Below, piece by piece: positions 50,473-61,168 of a stretch of 64,000 bases of DNA. The DNA is from Phaseolus vulgaris (Eukaryota > Streptophyta > Magnoliopsida > Fabales > Fabaceae). The position numbers and the translations under genes are program-made. The notes beneath the pieces are model-generated. The model did no database searches. It was not told the DNA's origin and saw only the letters and a program-made list of their open reading frames with translations. The stretch's first letter is position 1. Each line of letters starts with the position of its first letter. Location: NCBI RefSeq assembly GCF_000499845.2, contig NC_023751.2, positions 9,587,564 to 9,651,563 of the forward strand, written 5' to 3'.

Positions 50473-52237
50473 CTACAACTTTGATGCAGAGTCTTTGTCT
50501 AAGAACCATTTCAACTCCCCTTCAGGGGAAACCAGTGCAACAGGAAGCTTAACAGGATTCTCAGATTTTCCTAACACAGAGTGAACTGAATCTGCTTCAT
50601 CCTTGCCAGTCACTACAAGCGCTGCGTAAGCACATGAATTAATCACTGGAAACGTGAGAGTTATTCTCTCTGGCGGTGGTTTGGGGGAGTCCTTGATGAA
50701 GGTAACCCATCTTTTATTCTCGTGCACAAGAGGATGCCCTGGGAACAAAGAGGCTATGTGGCCATCAGGGCCCATGCCCAGCAGTATGAGATCAAATTTT
50801 GGAAATCCACTGGTCGGTGATAAAGTAATGACACCTTTACTGACCAATTCTCTGAGACGTGTCTCATAATCATCGGCTGCTCCCTCAGCTGAAAGGGTAT
50901 CATTGATTGCATACACATTGTTCGGAGGAATCGATACCTGCCACGAGAACCAAGATGGAAGTACCAACAGGTTAGATTGACAAAAAACTTATGTTGATGG
51001 AAGACAAGGAAGCCAAACAACATAATCTGGTCACGCAGTCATCTTAAAGAAGATTGCACAGAAAAATTACAGCTCATAACTTGAAATTGAAGACAATTTT
51101 TTTCTTTCCCTTCATTACATAAGAATAAACACGTCAAAATACCACCCTAATATGCAATATCCAACGAAGGAGATTCATCCACCTGATCATCTACAGTTAA
51201 GTAATCTCTCCATGAAATGCTTGTAGCCTTATATTCATCTGTGTACTTTCACGACTTCATATATATTTTTAGTTTCCTATTATATTTTTAAACATTCAAG
51301 TTTGATATGAATTAGTTTAAAGGAATTGTTTGGTCATAGGTTACCCTTATTTAGAAATCAATCTTTGTTCAAAAAAATATATTTTTAGACTTATGGAGAC
51401 TAAATCTTAAGAAATATAATGAAAGAGACCATTGTGTAATAATATAAGGACTAAAACTTAAGTTGTTTTCTTTTTTTGTCTAACCTATATGGTGGCACAT
51501 GCAAAGACTAAATGATTAATTGATTAGTTTAAACTATTACTTCCCTAAAGAGAAAACATGTCCATATTTCATGTTGGGTGTGATTCTAAAATGGGGTTCT
51601 TATCCTCACACATGAACTATTTTAACAAAGGTTTGAATTAAACTTAAGGAGATGCATAACAGTGAACTAATCTCCTTATGTAATTTTTTTTCTCAACATA
51701 AACATAAACTAACACCTAACGAACATAAAACATTCTCAACAATGCGAGAACATGTTCAACATAAACAACCCGTGCACATTCAACCTAAACAAACCATTTT
51801 CCAACATACAGAAGACAAGTAAATATACCTTGGAGAGAAGGCCATCTAAAGCAAGCTTGTAGTTACTATCTACATGAGTCTTAGGCACGACCCTCTCATC
51901 AAGCCAAAACACTTGCCATTTGGACCATTCAATAGAATCAACATAAGGCGGTTCCGGTAGTTTCCTGAGATCCCAACACAAAACACATTCACATTAATCC
52001 AATTCAATTCCATCTAAACACGCTTGCGTTCAAAGTGAGAACATTTTTATATGAAAAAAAATATCACCGGAGATACTCGATCATAGAGCCACCAGACAAG
52101 CAAACGGTGAAAGCCCCCCTTTCCGAAGTAAACTTATTGGAGAGATCTGCAACGTACTTGGCAAGAGAGTCAGCAAGAAGATCCTCACCTTCAAAGATCT
52201 CAATGGCAAACTTCTTGGTCTCTGGCATGGACGCCAT
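50473..52237 (-). CDS. PGL: 6-phosphogluconolactonase
   Basis: Three coding exons on the minus strand (52068-52237, 51829-51964, 50473-50937) join in frame to 256 residues, the usual length of the short plant enzyme. It hydrolyses 6-phosphogluconolactone to 6-phosphogluconate, the second step of the oxidative pentose phosphate pathway. Family marks are 'CLSGGS' near residues 46-51, 'WLDERVVP' at residues 77-84, and 'GMGPDGHIASLFPG' starting at residue 156, which includes the active-site region. The start at 52237 gives 'MASMPETKKF'. The frame stays open upstream, and an ATG at 52393 would add 52 residues with a Ser/His-rich stretch. Whether that serves as an organelle-targeting extension is undecided; the shorter form would be cytosolic. 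The intron between exons 2 and 3 is about 890 bp. Confidence 0.93.
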
Positions 52238-52729
52238 GAAATGTGAGTGGGACAGAGAAGAAGATGCGCGTTCAGGGTGGAACGAGGAAGGAAGAGAATG
52301 CGAATCACATAGTGTTTGATAGGTGTTGAATGGGTTAATTAGTGAAAACATACACTTCACAATCCAATAAATTAATATTTTATTAATTTTCATTTTATTT
52401 TTTAAAAGTATTTGTTAAGTGTATGTTTGAAAGAAACTTTTATCGTAAAGGCTTACCACAGACCACACATTTGTGGTGTGGGTGTGTCTTCTTATAAACG
52501 CGCACCAAATGGAACACACTCCCACTTCCTCTCTTTGTCCAATGCTGATAGAAACAGTTTGAAATGTTTTTTTTATAATGATATAATGATAATCTAAATT
52601 TTTTATACAATCACATTATACTTCTTAATATTATTATTTTTATATTTTTTATATAATTTAATTCTAAATTTATTTTTATTATATATATATTTATTTATTT
52701 TTAAACTCATCACATCAAGAATTGTATAT
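52238..52729. other. Upstream region of the 6-phosphogluconolactonase gene
   Basis: On the minus strand, 'tttataag' at about 52492-52499 is a candidate TATA box. A start some 30 bases downstream would place the in-frame ATG at 52393 inside the transcript. The AT-rich stretch 52600-52720 shows nothing else. Confidence 0.35.
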
Positions 52730-53493
52730 GTGTTTGGATTGAGGAGGGGATTTGTGGGGAGGGGAAGTGAATTTGTGAGAATTAGAGAGAATATGTGAGA
52801 TTGTTTGGATTGAGGGATGATAGTGAATTTGTGAAAATGATTTATTCAAATTTGTGATTGATATGATAGTTAAGAAGGAACTCGAAAATTATTTTAAAGG
52901 TGTTATATGTAAGTTTACAAATTTATCATTGTTATTAAAAAATATTTAAATAATGAATTATGATATATATTTTTTGTGAATATTTGAGTTAATTAAATTT
53001 TTCTAATATATAATATTTATAATTACTTGTATTTTTTAATAAAAAATTAAAAAATATAATATTTTTTTTACTAAATTAAAATAAATTTATTAAATACATT
53101 AAAATTTATGAAAATAATATTTATTATTATATATATATATTTATTATTTATATAACTATATATGTTTTTTTTATATTATAATTTTATTTTATTATTTTCA
53201 TTATTTACAATTATACGTTGTTATTAAGAGTATAATTAAATATTTTTGAAATTGTTAAATAAATTTATGTAATATTTAATTTTATATATTATATATATAT
53301 AGTTATGTTAATAATTATAATAGAAATAAAACAATTAATATTATTAATCGTTTGAAAATGCATGCACAAGGGTATTTGGGTAAAATGCAAGAATCTTAGG
53401 TGGAATGAGTGTAGCTCTCTTCATTTGTGTGAAGAATAAAAAAAAGCTCACACCTTATTCTCATTCGCTTCCCCATTCTCAAAACCAAACAAC
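52730..53493. mobile_element. MITE-like element with imperfect terminal inverted repeats
   Basis: The left end 'gtgtttggattgaggag' and the complement of the right end, 'gttgtttggttttgaga', are similar. Both lead into G-rich '(a)ggggaag' text. The left motif recurs at about 52805 ('ttgtttggattgagggat'). The core is AT-rich and non-coding. No clear target duplication. The family is uncertain (hAT-like or PIF/Harbinger-like). Confidence 0.5.
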
Positions 53494-53912
53494 AGCTCGT
53501 CTCTCCCTCCCCATTGCACATACCTGAAAACAAACATAGTGTAAGAGTTGTTAAACTATATTTTTTTTATGGATTGGATATGTTTTATGTTGATACATTA
53601 TACTTACAAATTATTTTCTATTTTAAAATTATTTTTTATTTTTAATACAAATTTTAGATATTCTTAATATTGGTAATAAATAAAGAATTAAATATATTTT
53701 TTCTTTATATTATAACATGAAAATTTGAAAAAAACTAATAATATTTGAAAAAAAAAAACAAAAATCCAAGATGATTATTAGTTTTTTTAAAAAAAATTAT
53801 TAATATTTTTTCAAAATTTACTGTTGTTTTAATCCCATACCAAATTGAGTATAACTATTTGCAATGAGTTGATGAAATGGAACCTCAATTGAATCAATTT
53901 CACATACAAAAG
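53494..53912. other. AT-rich spacer left of the gypsy element
   Basis: No gene seen; A/T-rich sequence leading up to the LTR border. Confidence 0.5.
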
Positions 53913-55100
53913 TGTAACAACACTTTTTTTAAAAAGCAGAAAGCGTTTTTCCTCCAACCCCACACGATCACTTTCTTCTTCTTTCTTCCCAATCACTTTC
54001 TCTCTCTACCAACTTCTCTCCTCTCCCTTCTCTCTTAATTTCTCACTTCATACCTCATATATTTTAAAATCTGGTCATACCACGTTGTAGTTGGTGAGTT
54101 AAGGAACATTTCTACCCGGTCAGATTTTTAAACAGAGTAAGTTCATTTTTACTCTAAATATCCTTTGTTCTCTGTTTTTCCTTAGGATTTAGTCATCAAT
54201 ATTGGTGGGTTCAGTTGAGAAGTTTAACCCTCTCAACTTATTCTACTATATACTGAATTTTTGTTCTGTTTGGATAATTTGCATTAGGCCTGTAAATCTT
54301 GAAGTTTATCCAGACTATTGGAAATAAAATTCTAAAAGTTGCTTGGAAAGCAAGAAATTAAGGTAAGGGAAGCTAAATTTAATTTTTAATAGCACCCTAG
54401 GATAGAAGATCTGAATGCGAAAGGGACGTGGTCCCAATATTCAATTTCTCTTGCAGGGATGTTGTTTGTTTATATGTTATTTAAATTTGTAAAAATATTA
54501 GATTTTGATGGTTTAATATTTAAGGTGTTGTTTTTTGTGTGTTAATTACGCTTTTGAATACTGTGGATCGTGTTTGGAATGATGTTGTATGGCAGAATGG
54601 TATGAAATTGAATTCATACATTTGGGATAATGTATGGATTGATGTTTGTTGTGTATTAAGTATTGATGCCTATGTGGTAATAGAGATTTCCGAGCTTCAC
54701 TGATGATCTAAGTCACATAGACTGAGATATCAGGTGGTGAGAAGCAGATGGAGGAGTTCATGCACACCGTGACATATGAGATGCACGGCTTGGGTTGTAT
54801 TGAACTTACCCTGATCCTTTATGTTGGATTCGCTGGTAATCTTTGGATCAGGTGTTAGTCTCTGGTAGGACTTACTTAATACGGGTCTTCCGGAAAACGT
54901 TGTTTGTTGAATATTCTGGATGTGTAGATCCATGTGAGATCTACGTGATTGATTTATGTTGGAATTTGTAGAAGATTGAATAATTGAGAAATTGGCCATG
55001 TAATTTGATTTTCTCTTTTAATTTAATTTCGTATATTATAAAATTTTATTTTCACTAGCTTACCCTTGCCTTTTGTGTTGTGTTTAAACTGCGATGACTA

Positions 55101-55831
55101 TGTTGTAAAACAAGAACCCAATATAGCAAAATAAAAACGAAAAACAGAGTGTGTGAAACGAAAACAGAGTAAGTGGTAAAACCCTAGATTTCTTCAGTGA
55201 CCGTTGGAGGAGATCGCGGAGGTTCAGCGAAGACCGGATTTGCTCCGAGGTTATCGCGTGACGTTGCCCCTTCCACCTAGAATCGTAGCCGCACGACTGG
55301 GAACGCTCACGCCTTCGCTCTGCTGATCGTGTTGAATCTTGAGAACGTTGGAGAACATTGCGAGATTCGTGGGTGGTTGGCTCCTCCTTTCCCGTGGGTC
55401 TTCCTCCAACTCCGACGACGGTCACGGTTCCGTTAGGGTTTGAAGATGCGGTAGCTTTGGATTTCTTCATCTATAAATACCGCATTCCATCCTCTTGCTT
55501 GATACCACTCTCACTCACGGTTCTTCACCTTCTTTGCCTCTCTTTTTTCAGCAACTAAAAGCTGCAACCTTTCTTCTTCCTCCCCTTATTCACCTTTTCT
55601 CTTTCTCTCTCTTCATTCATTATATTACTTTATTATATTTAATTTTCTGAATGCATTGGGTTCATACTCTATCAAGAGTAACTTGTTAGTTCTTATCCTC
55701 GAAAATCTCTGGGAAGTTCCTGTTGTATCCTGGGAGACTCGCGCAATACACCGCGGATAAGTCCTTACGGACAGTGGTTACTCACGCCTCGGGAAACCAA
55801 TTTTGTTCGTTTTAAAGCCTATTTTACTACA
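55101..55831 (+). repeat. 5' LTR of the nested copia element
   Basis: 731 bp with termini 'TGTTGTAAAA' and 'TTTTACTACA'. Collinear with 59804-60534. An internal 'ctataaatacc' at about 55471 is the likely LTR promoter TATA box. The open frames on both strands inside it (55084-55470 and 55358-55558) are LTR sequence, not genes. Confidence 0.95.
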
Positions 55832-55844
55832 ATCGTAAAGACTT

Positions 55845-58800
55845 ATGGCTGAAAATCCGAACAACAACGACAACACCGCTACGGGAACATCAAATGTTGC
55901 TTCCGCAACGCAAACCATTTTTGCGAAACCATTTCCGGACGTCTCCAAAATTGAAGTCTTCACCGGTCAGAACTTCCGACGTTGGCAAGAACGCGTGTCC
56001 ACCCTATTGGACATGTACGGAGTTGCTCATGCACTTACAACTTCCAAACCCGACTCAACCACAGCTGCGAAACAAGTTGACGACTGGATCCATGCGAATA
56101 AGGTATGCCATCACACTTTACTCAGTGTGTTATCTAACGATCTATTCGATGTTTATGCTTCTTATAAGAATGCGAAAGATATTTGGGATTCTCTTATCCT
56201 TAAATATACTGTCGAAGACATCGTCAGATAAAGGTTCGTAATTACAAACTACTACCGCTGGGAGATGATCGAAGGCAAAGACATCAAAATCCAAATAAAC
56301 GAATATCACAAGCTGATTGAAGATATCAAAACTGAAAGCATAAAATTGCCAGATGAATTCGTGTTCGAACTCTTGATCGAAAAGCTTCCGCAGTCTTGGA
56401 CGGATTACAAACAACAACTGAAGCACAGACATAAACAAATGTCTTTATCTGATTTGATCACCCACATCATCATCGAAGACACAAACAGGAAGGAGTGCGT
56501 TGCTGCAAAGACCAAACCTTTGTCTGCCAAAGCAAACGTGATAGAAGACAAACCAACTCCAAAAAGGTACGAGAAAAAATTTGATCACAAAAAGAAACCT
56601 AATAACAAATTCTCTCGTCCGAGTGGAACTAACCTCACTTTCAAGAAAAAAGGTAATTGCTTTGTCTGTGGAAATCCAGGTCATCATGCACCTCAGTGCA
56701 GACATAGGGCTAAAAACGACTATCATCCTAAGGCAAATCTAGCCGAAAGGGAAGATACTATTGTGGCAGTCGTTTCACAAGTAAACCTTGTGACAAATGT
56801 GAGCAAATGGGTGGTAGACTCTGGGGCTACCAGACACATATGTGCAAACAGAAATGTGTTCACCTCCTACACAAGTGTGGGGGATAGAGAAGAACAAGTA
56901 TATCTCGGTGACTCCAAGACAACTCCTGTCCTAGGAAAAGGAAAAGTTCTTCTGAAGCTCACATCTGGTAAAACTCTAGCTTTGAATGATGTGCTACATG
57001 TGCCATCAATTAGAGTTAATTTGGTCTCTGTGGCATTACTAAGCAAAGTTGGGGTTAAAGTGTCATTTGAATCTGACAAGATTGTTATGACAAAAAACAA
57101 TGTTTTTGTGGGAAAGGGATATTGTGATCAAGGCCTTTTTGTATTAAACATTTCTGAAATTATGAATGAATCTAAATCTTCTGCTTATATTGTTGACTCG
57201 TATGATATATGACATGCTAGATTAGGACATGTGAATTCTTCGTATGTTATAAAATTGCAGCGACTAGGATTAATCAACATGCATGACAAACAATGTAGTA
57301 AATGTGATGTATGCGTAGAATCTAAAATAACGAAGAAAACATGTTACTCTGTAGAACATCAAACTGAAATTCTTGGTTTAATTCATACCGACCTTGCTGA
57401 TTTAAAACAAACCATGTCTAGAGGTGGTAAAAATTATTTTGTAACCTTTATAGATGATTTTTCTAGATACACCAAAGTGTATTTAATTAAACATAAGGAT
57501 GAAGCTTTTGACATGTTTTTAACTTGTAAAGCGGAAGTAGAAAATCAACTTAATAAGAAAATTAAGAGAATTAGATCAGATAGAGGTGGTGAATATGTTT
57601 TATTTAATGACTATTGTGTAAAAGAAGGTATTATTCATGAAGTAACCCCACCATATTCACCTGAGTCTAATGGAGTAGCTGAAAGGAAAAATAGGACTCT
57701 TAAAGAAATGATGAATGTCATGCTTATTAGTTCTAATGCTCCTGATAATTTATGGGGTGAATCTTTGCTTACTGCGTGTTTTTTGCAAAATAGGATACCA
57801 CATAGGAAAACTGGTAAAACACCCTATGAGTTGTGGAAAGGTTATCAACCTAATTTGAAATACCTAAGAGTGTGGGGGAGTTTAGCTAAAGTGATGTTAC
57901 CTGATCCTAAGAAAAGGAAAATAGGCTCTAAAACATCTGATTGTATGTTCTTAGGATATGCAGAACATAGTGTTGCCTATAGGTTTCTAGTTTTTAATAG
58001 TGATATAATTGAAAGCAACACTATAGTAGAGACAAAAAACGCTGAGTTCTTTGAACACATCTTTCCCTTAAAGAGTAGTGGTACATCTGAACAACCTATA
58101 GATAGTGTTAGTGATACCTTGAGTGAAGATGTTAGGAGAAGTAAAAGACAGAGAAAGGAAACATCTTTTGGAGATGACTTTTATACTTATCTAGTTGAGA
58201 ATGATCCAATAAGTTTTGTAGAAGCTACTAGTGCTCCTGATGCTAAACATTGGGATAAGGCCATTAAAACTGAGCTTGATTCAATTAAGAAAAATAATAC
58301 GTGGACCTTAGTAGATCTGCCTAAAGGAGCAAAACCCATTGGTTGTAAGTGGATCTTTAAGAAGAAGTACCATCCTGATGGATCCATAGAGAAATATAAG
58401 GCAAGATTACTAGCTAAAGGGTTTACTAAAAAACATAACATATATTACTTTGATACTTTTGCACCTGTTACTAGGATTTCCTCTATCCGTGTATTGCTAG
58501 CCTTAACATCTATCCATAAGTTAGTAATTCACCAAATGGATGTTAAAGCAGCTTTTTTGAATGGTGAATTAGAAGAGGAAATTTATATGACTCAACTTGA
58601 AGGTTGTGTAGTCTCAGGTCAAAAGGAAAAGCTATGCAAACTTTTAAAATCTTTGTATGGTTTGAAACAGGCACCAAAACAATGGCATGAAAAACTTGAT
58701 AATGTTTTACTTTGTGAAGGTTTTTCTACCAATGATGCTAATTGGATCTCTGATTCAGATGAGAAAAAATCCACTAGTGGTTATGTATTTACACTTGGGG

Positions 58801-59191
58801 GTGGTGCAGTTACATGGAGATCAGCCAGGCAAACTATTATTGCAAGGAATCTGAGTTTGTTGCTCTAGAAATGGCTGGTAGTGAAGCTGAGTGGTTGAAA
58901 AACTTCTTAACAAACATTCCTTTAGGAATGAAACCAACCCCATCTGTATCAATGCATTGTGATTGCCAATCGGCAATAGCTATAGCTAAAAATAAAAGCT
59001 ATAATGGAAAGAATAGACATATACAATTGAGACACAATTTGGTGAAATAGATGTTAAAGAGTGGAACGATTTCTATTGACTATGTCAAGTCAGAACGGAA
59101 TCTGGCAGATCCTCTAACAAAACCCATAGGGAGAAAAATGATTTTAGAAACATCGAGGGGAATGGGACTTAAGCCACTTGCAAACAAATAA
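55845..59191 (+). pseudogene. Copia gag-pol polyprotein, broken
   Basis: One frame runs through gag ('FTGQNFRRWQERV', zinc knuckle 'CFVCGNPGHHAPQC'), protease ('VVDSGATRHIC'), integrase ('[13 protein letters not shown]', 'IRSDRGGEY', '[14 protein letters not shown]') and the N-terminal half of reverse transcriptase ('[19 protein letters not shown]', '[12 protein letters not shown]'). It is broken by TAA at 56229-56231 and by TGA at 57210-57212, where a conserved Trp is expected. At about 58733-58746 the RT text passes straight into RNase H ('[10 protein letters not shown]'). The catalytic 'YVDD' region and roughly the second half of RT are therefore deleted. Near 58848 a loss of several bases shifts the frame, and a TAG lies at 59048-59050 before the natural end at 59189-59191. 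The gag ATG lies only 13 nt after the LTR, leaving no room for a primer-binding site. Not functional. Confidence 0.93.
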
Positions 59192-59803
59192 GTGATGGAA
59201 ACCCAACCTTTGTGATTGGAGATCCCATGAATAAGGTTCATATGGGTAAAAACAAGTCACTTGTTAGTTTTGCTAGCACTCATTGATTTTAAATCAATTT
59301 TGTCCATTCCTATGGTGTGTGTGAAAGTGCTAGTTACTGCATTATCGAGAGGATAAACTTTGTGGTTAAAATTTAGAGGTAAAAGAGTTTTAATGATTTA
59401 CAAAGTTTTAATGATTTTCATATCCCTTATGGGTGGTGTGTGATTTGCAGCATACACTTGATGAAATCACCTATATGAGTGTCAAGTGGGGCCGCTTGCA
59501 TGAGATCTTGGCAAGATCTCTATAGCACTCATGAATATTGGGCACGCGCATGGCCTAGTAGCGCAACACAGCGATAACAACAAGTAATGTGGGGGTGTAT
59601 TGTGATTGATAAACCTCTAACACATACTAAGTGTCTTGGTTCATATAGCTTGCTATACCAACTACACTGTGTGTTACGTTCATCAATCTAAGACTGGTTC
59701 ATATAGCTTGCTATACCAGTTCTGATGCATTACATCTTAGATAAACCCAGTATTAATTTCTTTCAATATTTCTATGTTTTATCTTTTGCAATATGTGGGG
59801 GAT
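59192..59803 (+). other. Copia 3' untranslated tail with a direct repeat and polypurine tract
   Basis: Non-coding. 'ggttcatatagcttgctata' occurs at about 59638 and 59696; each contains the small palindrome 'tatagcttgctata'. The polypurine tract 'gtggggga' at 59795-59802 directly precedes the 3' LTR, as expected for plus-strand priming. Confidence 0.8.
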
Positions 59804-60534
59804 TGTTGTAAAACAAGAACCTAATATAGCAAAATAAAAACGAAAAACAGAGTGTGTGAAACGAAAACAGAGTAAGTGGTAAAACCCTAAATTTCTTCAG
59901 TGACCGTTGGAGGAGATCGCGGAGGTTCAGCGAAGACCGGATTTGCTCCGAGGTTATCGCGTGACGTTGCCCCTTCCACCTAGAATCGTAGCCACACGAC
60001 TGGGAACGCTCACGCCTTCGCTCTGCTGATCGTGTGGAATCTTGAGAACGTTGGAGAACGTTGCGAGATTCGTGGGTGGTTGGCTCCTCCTTTCCCGTGG
60101 GTCTTCCTCCAACTCCGGCGACGGTCACGGCTCCGTTAGGGTCTGAAGATGCGGTAGCTTTGGATTTCTTCATCTATAAATACCGCATTCCATCCTCTTG
60201 CTTGATACCACTCTCACTCACGGTTCTTCACCTTCTTTGCCTCTTTTTTTTCAGCAACTAAAAGATGCAACCTTTCTTCTTCCTCCCCTTATTCACCTTT
60301 TCTCTTTCTCTCTCTTCATTCATTATATTACTTTATTATATTTAATTTTCTGAATACATTGGGTTCTTACTCTATCAAGAGTAACTTGTTAGTTCTGATC
60401 CTTGGAAATCTCCGGGAAGTTCCTATTGTATCCCGGGAGACTTGCGCAATACACCGCGGATAAGTTCTTACGGACAGTGATTACTCACGCCTCGGGAAAC
60501 CAGTTTTGTTCGTTTTAAAGCCTATTTTACTACA
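59804..60534 (+). repeat. 3' LTR of the nested copia element
   Basis: 731 bp, the same length and termini as 55101-55831, preceded by the polypurine tract. The frames 59772-60173 and 60061-60261 inside it are not genes. Confidence 0.95.
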
Positions 60535-60747
60535 ATGTACTATGTACACGAGCAGATGACCATACATGTGCAGGAAAGCCTTAAAGGTTTCAGAGTTTTA
60601 TTTTGAGCTATGGATATGTAAATATTTGTATTTCTATAAATCCTAATCATGTATTAGGAATGTTTTGAAAAACTCCAAGTTTGTATAGAAATACGTAGAA
60701 CTTGTATTGTAATAGTTAGATGTTATTTTCTGGGGTGTTACATTTAA

Positions 60748-60761
60748 TGGTATCAGAGCAG
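60748..60761 (+). other. Primer-binding site of the gypsy element
   Basis: 'tggtatcagagcag', five bases after the LTR end, is complementary to the 3' end of initiator methionine tRNA. This is the usual plant LTR-retrotransposon primer. It fixes the 5' LTR border at 60742. Confidence 0.92.
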
Positions 60762-61168
60762 TTCATCCTTAGGATAACCTGAGGGTAGTGGGTTTATTTT
60801 GTTTCTTCTGCGTGTAAATTTTTGTTTAAGTCTAGCCTCAAGTCTTAGTTAAAAGTTTCTAATAAGATGTTTGACAAAGTTGTTTTTCTTGAAATCTTGT
60901 TTGTGTTCGAGTCAAATTAATTGTTATGAATAAAGATGAAAGTATTAAGAATGAAAAGAATCTTGATAAAGTGGTGAGGGTGCACACTCATGACTGGATC
61001 AAGATTATTTTCTATCTTAATTCTAAGTAGTTAGAGTGCATTTTAGAGATAAGTCTTGATTGGTTTTGTATCTATTTTGTGTGATGATTTCTTTTAAGTT
61101 AATTTGTCTTAAAGATGTAGTTGGAAAATTTTAGTAATTTCTAACCCAATTCTTTATGTGCTTAGTAG
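60762..61168 (+). other. Gypsy leader between primer-binding site and gag
   Basis: About 400 bases of non-coding leader. No open frame or other element recognised. Confidence 0.6.

Larger units (their letters stand above)
55101..60534 (+). mobile_element. Ty1/copia LTR retrotransposon nested in the gypsy LTR
   Basis: Total 5434 bp: 5' LTR 55101-55831, gag-pol remnant 55845-59191, non-coding tail, polypurine tract, and 3' LTR 59804-60534. The domain order is gag, protease, integrase, RT, RNase H, with integrase before RT, which defines Ty1/copia. The two 731-bp LTRs differ at about 20 positions by eye, so the insertion is fairly recent. The flanks do not show a clean 5-bp target duplication: 'gacta' precedes the element, and 'atgtactatg' follows it. 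Confidence 0.93.
53913..60742 (+). repeat. 5' LTR of the gypsy element, split by a nested copia insertion
   Basis: It starts 'TGTAACAAC' and ends 'GGTGTTACA' (inverted termini, TG...CA). The two parts are 53913-55100 (1188 bp) and 60535-60742 (208 bp), 1396 bp together. Continuity across the insertion is shown by the relatives at 1-587 and 12493-13834, where the two flanks are adjacent ('gatga...' followed by 'acgagcag'). Confidence 0.9.

Noticed and set aside
55084..55558. Open frames of 128 and 66 codons, repeated almost unchanged at 59772-60261
   Set aside because: They lie within the two copia LTRs and occur twice only because the LTRs are repeated.
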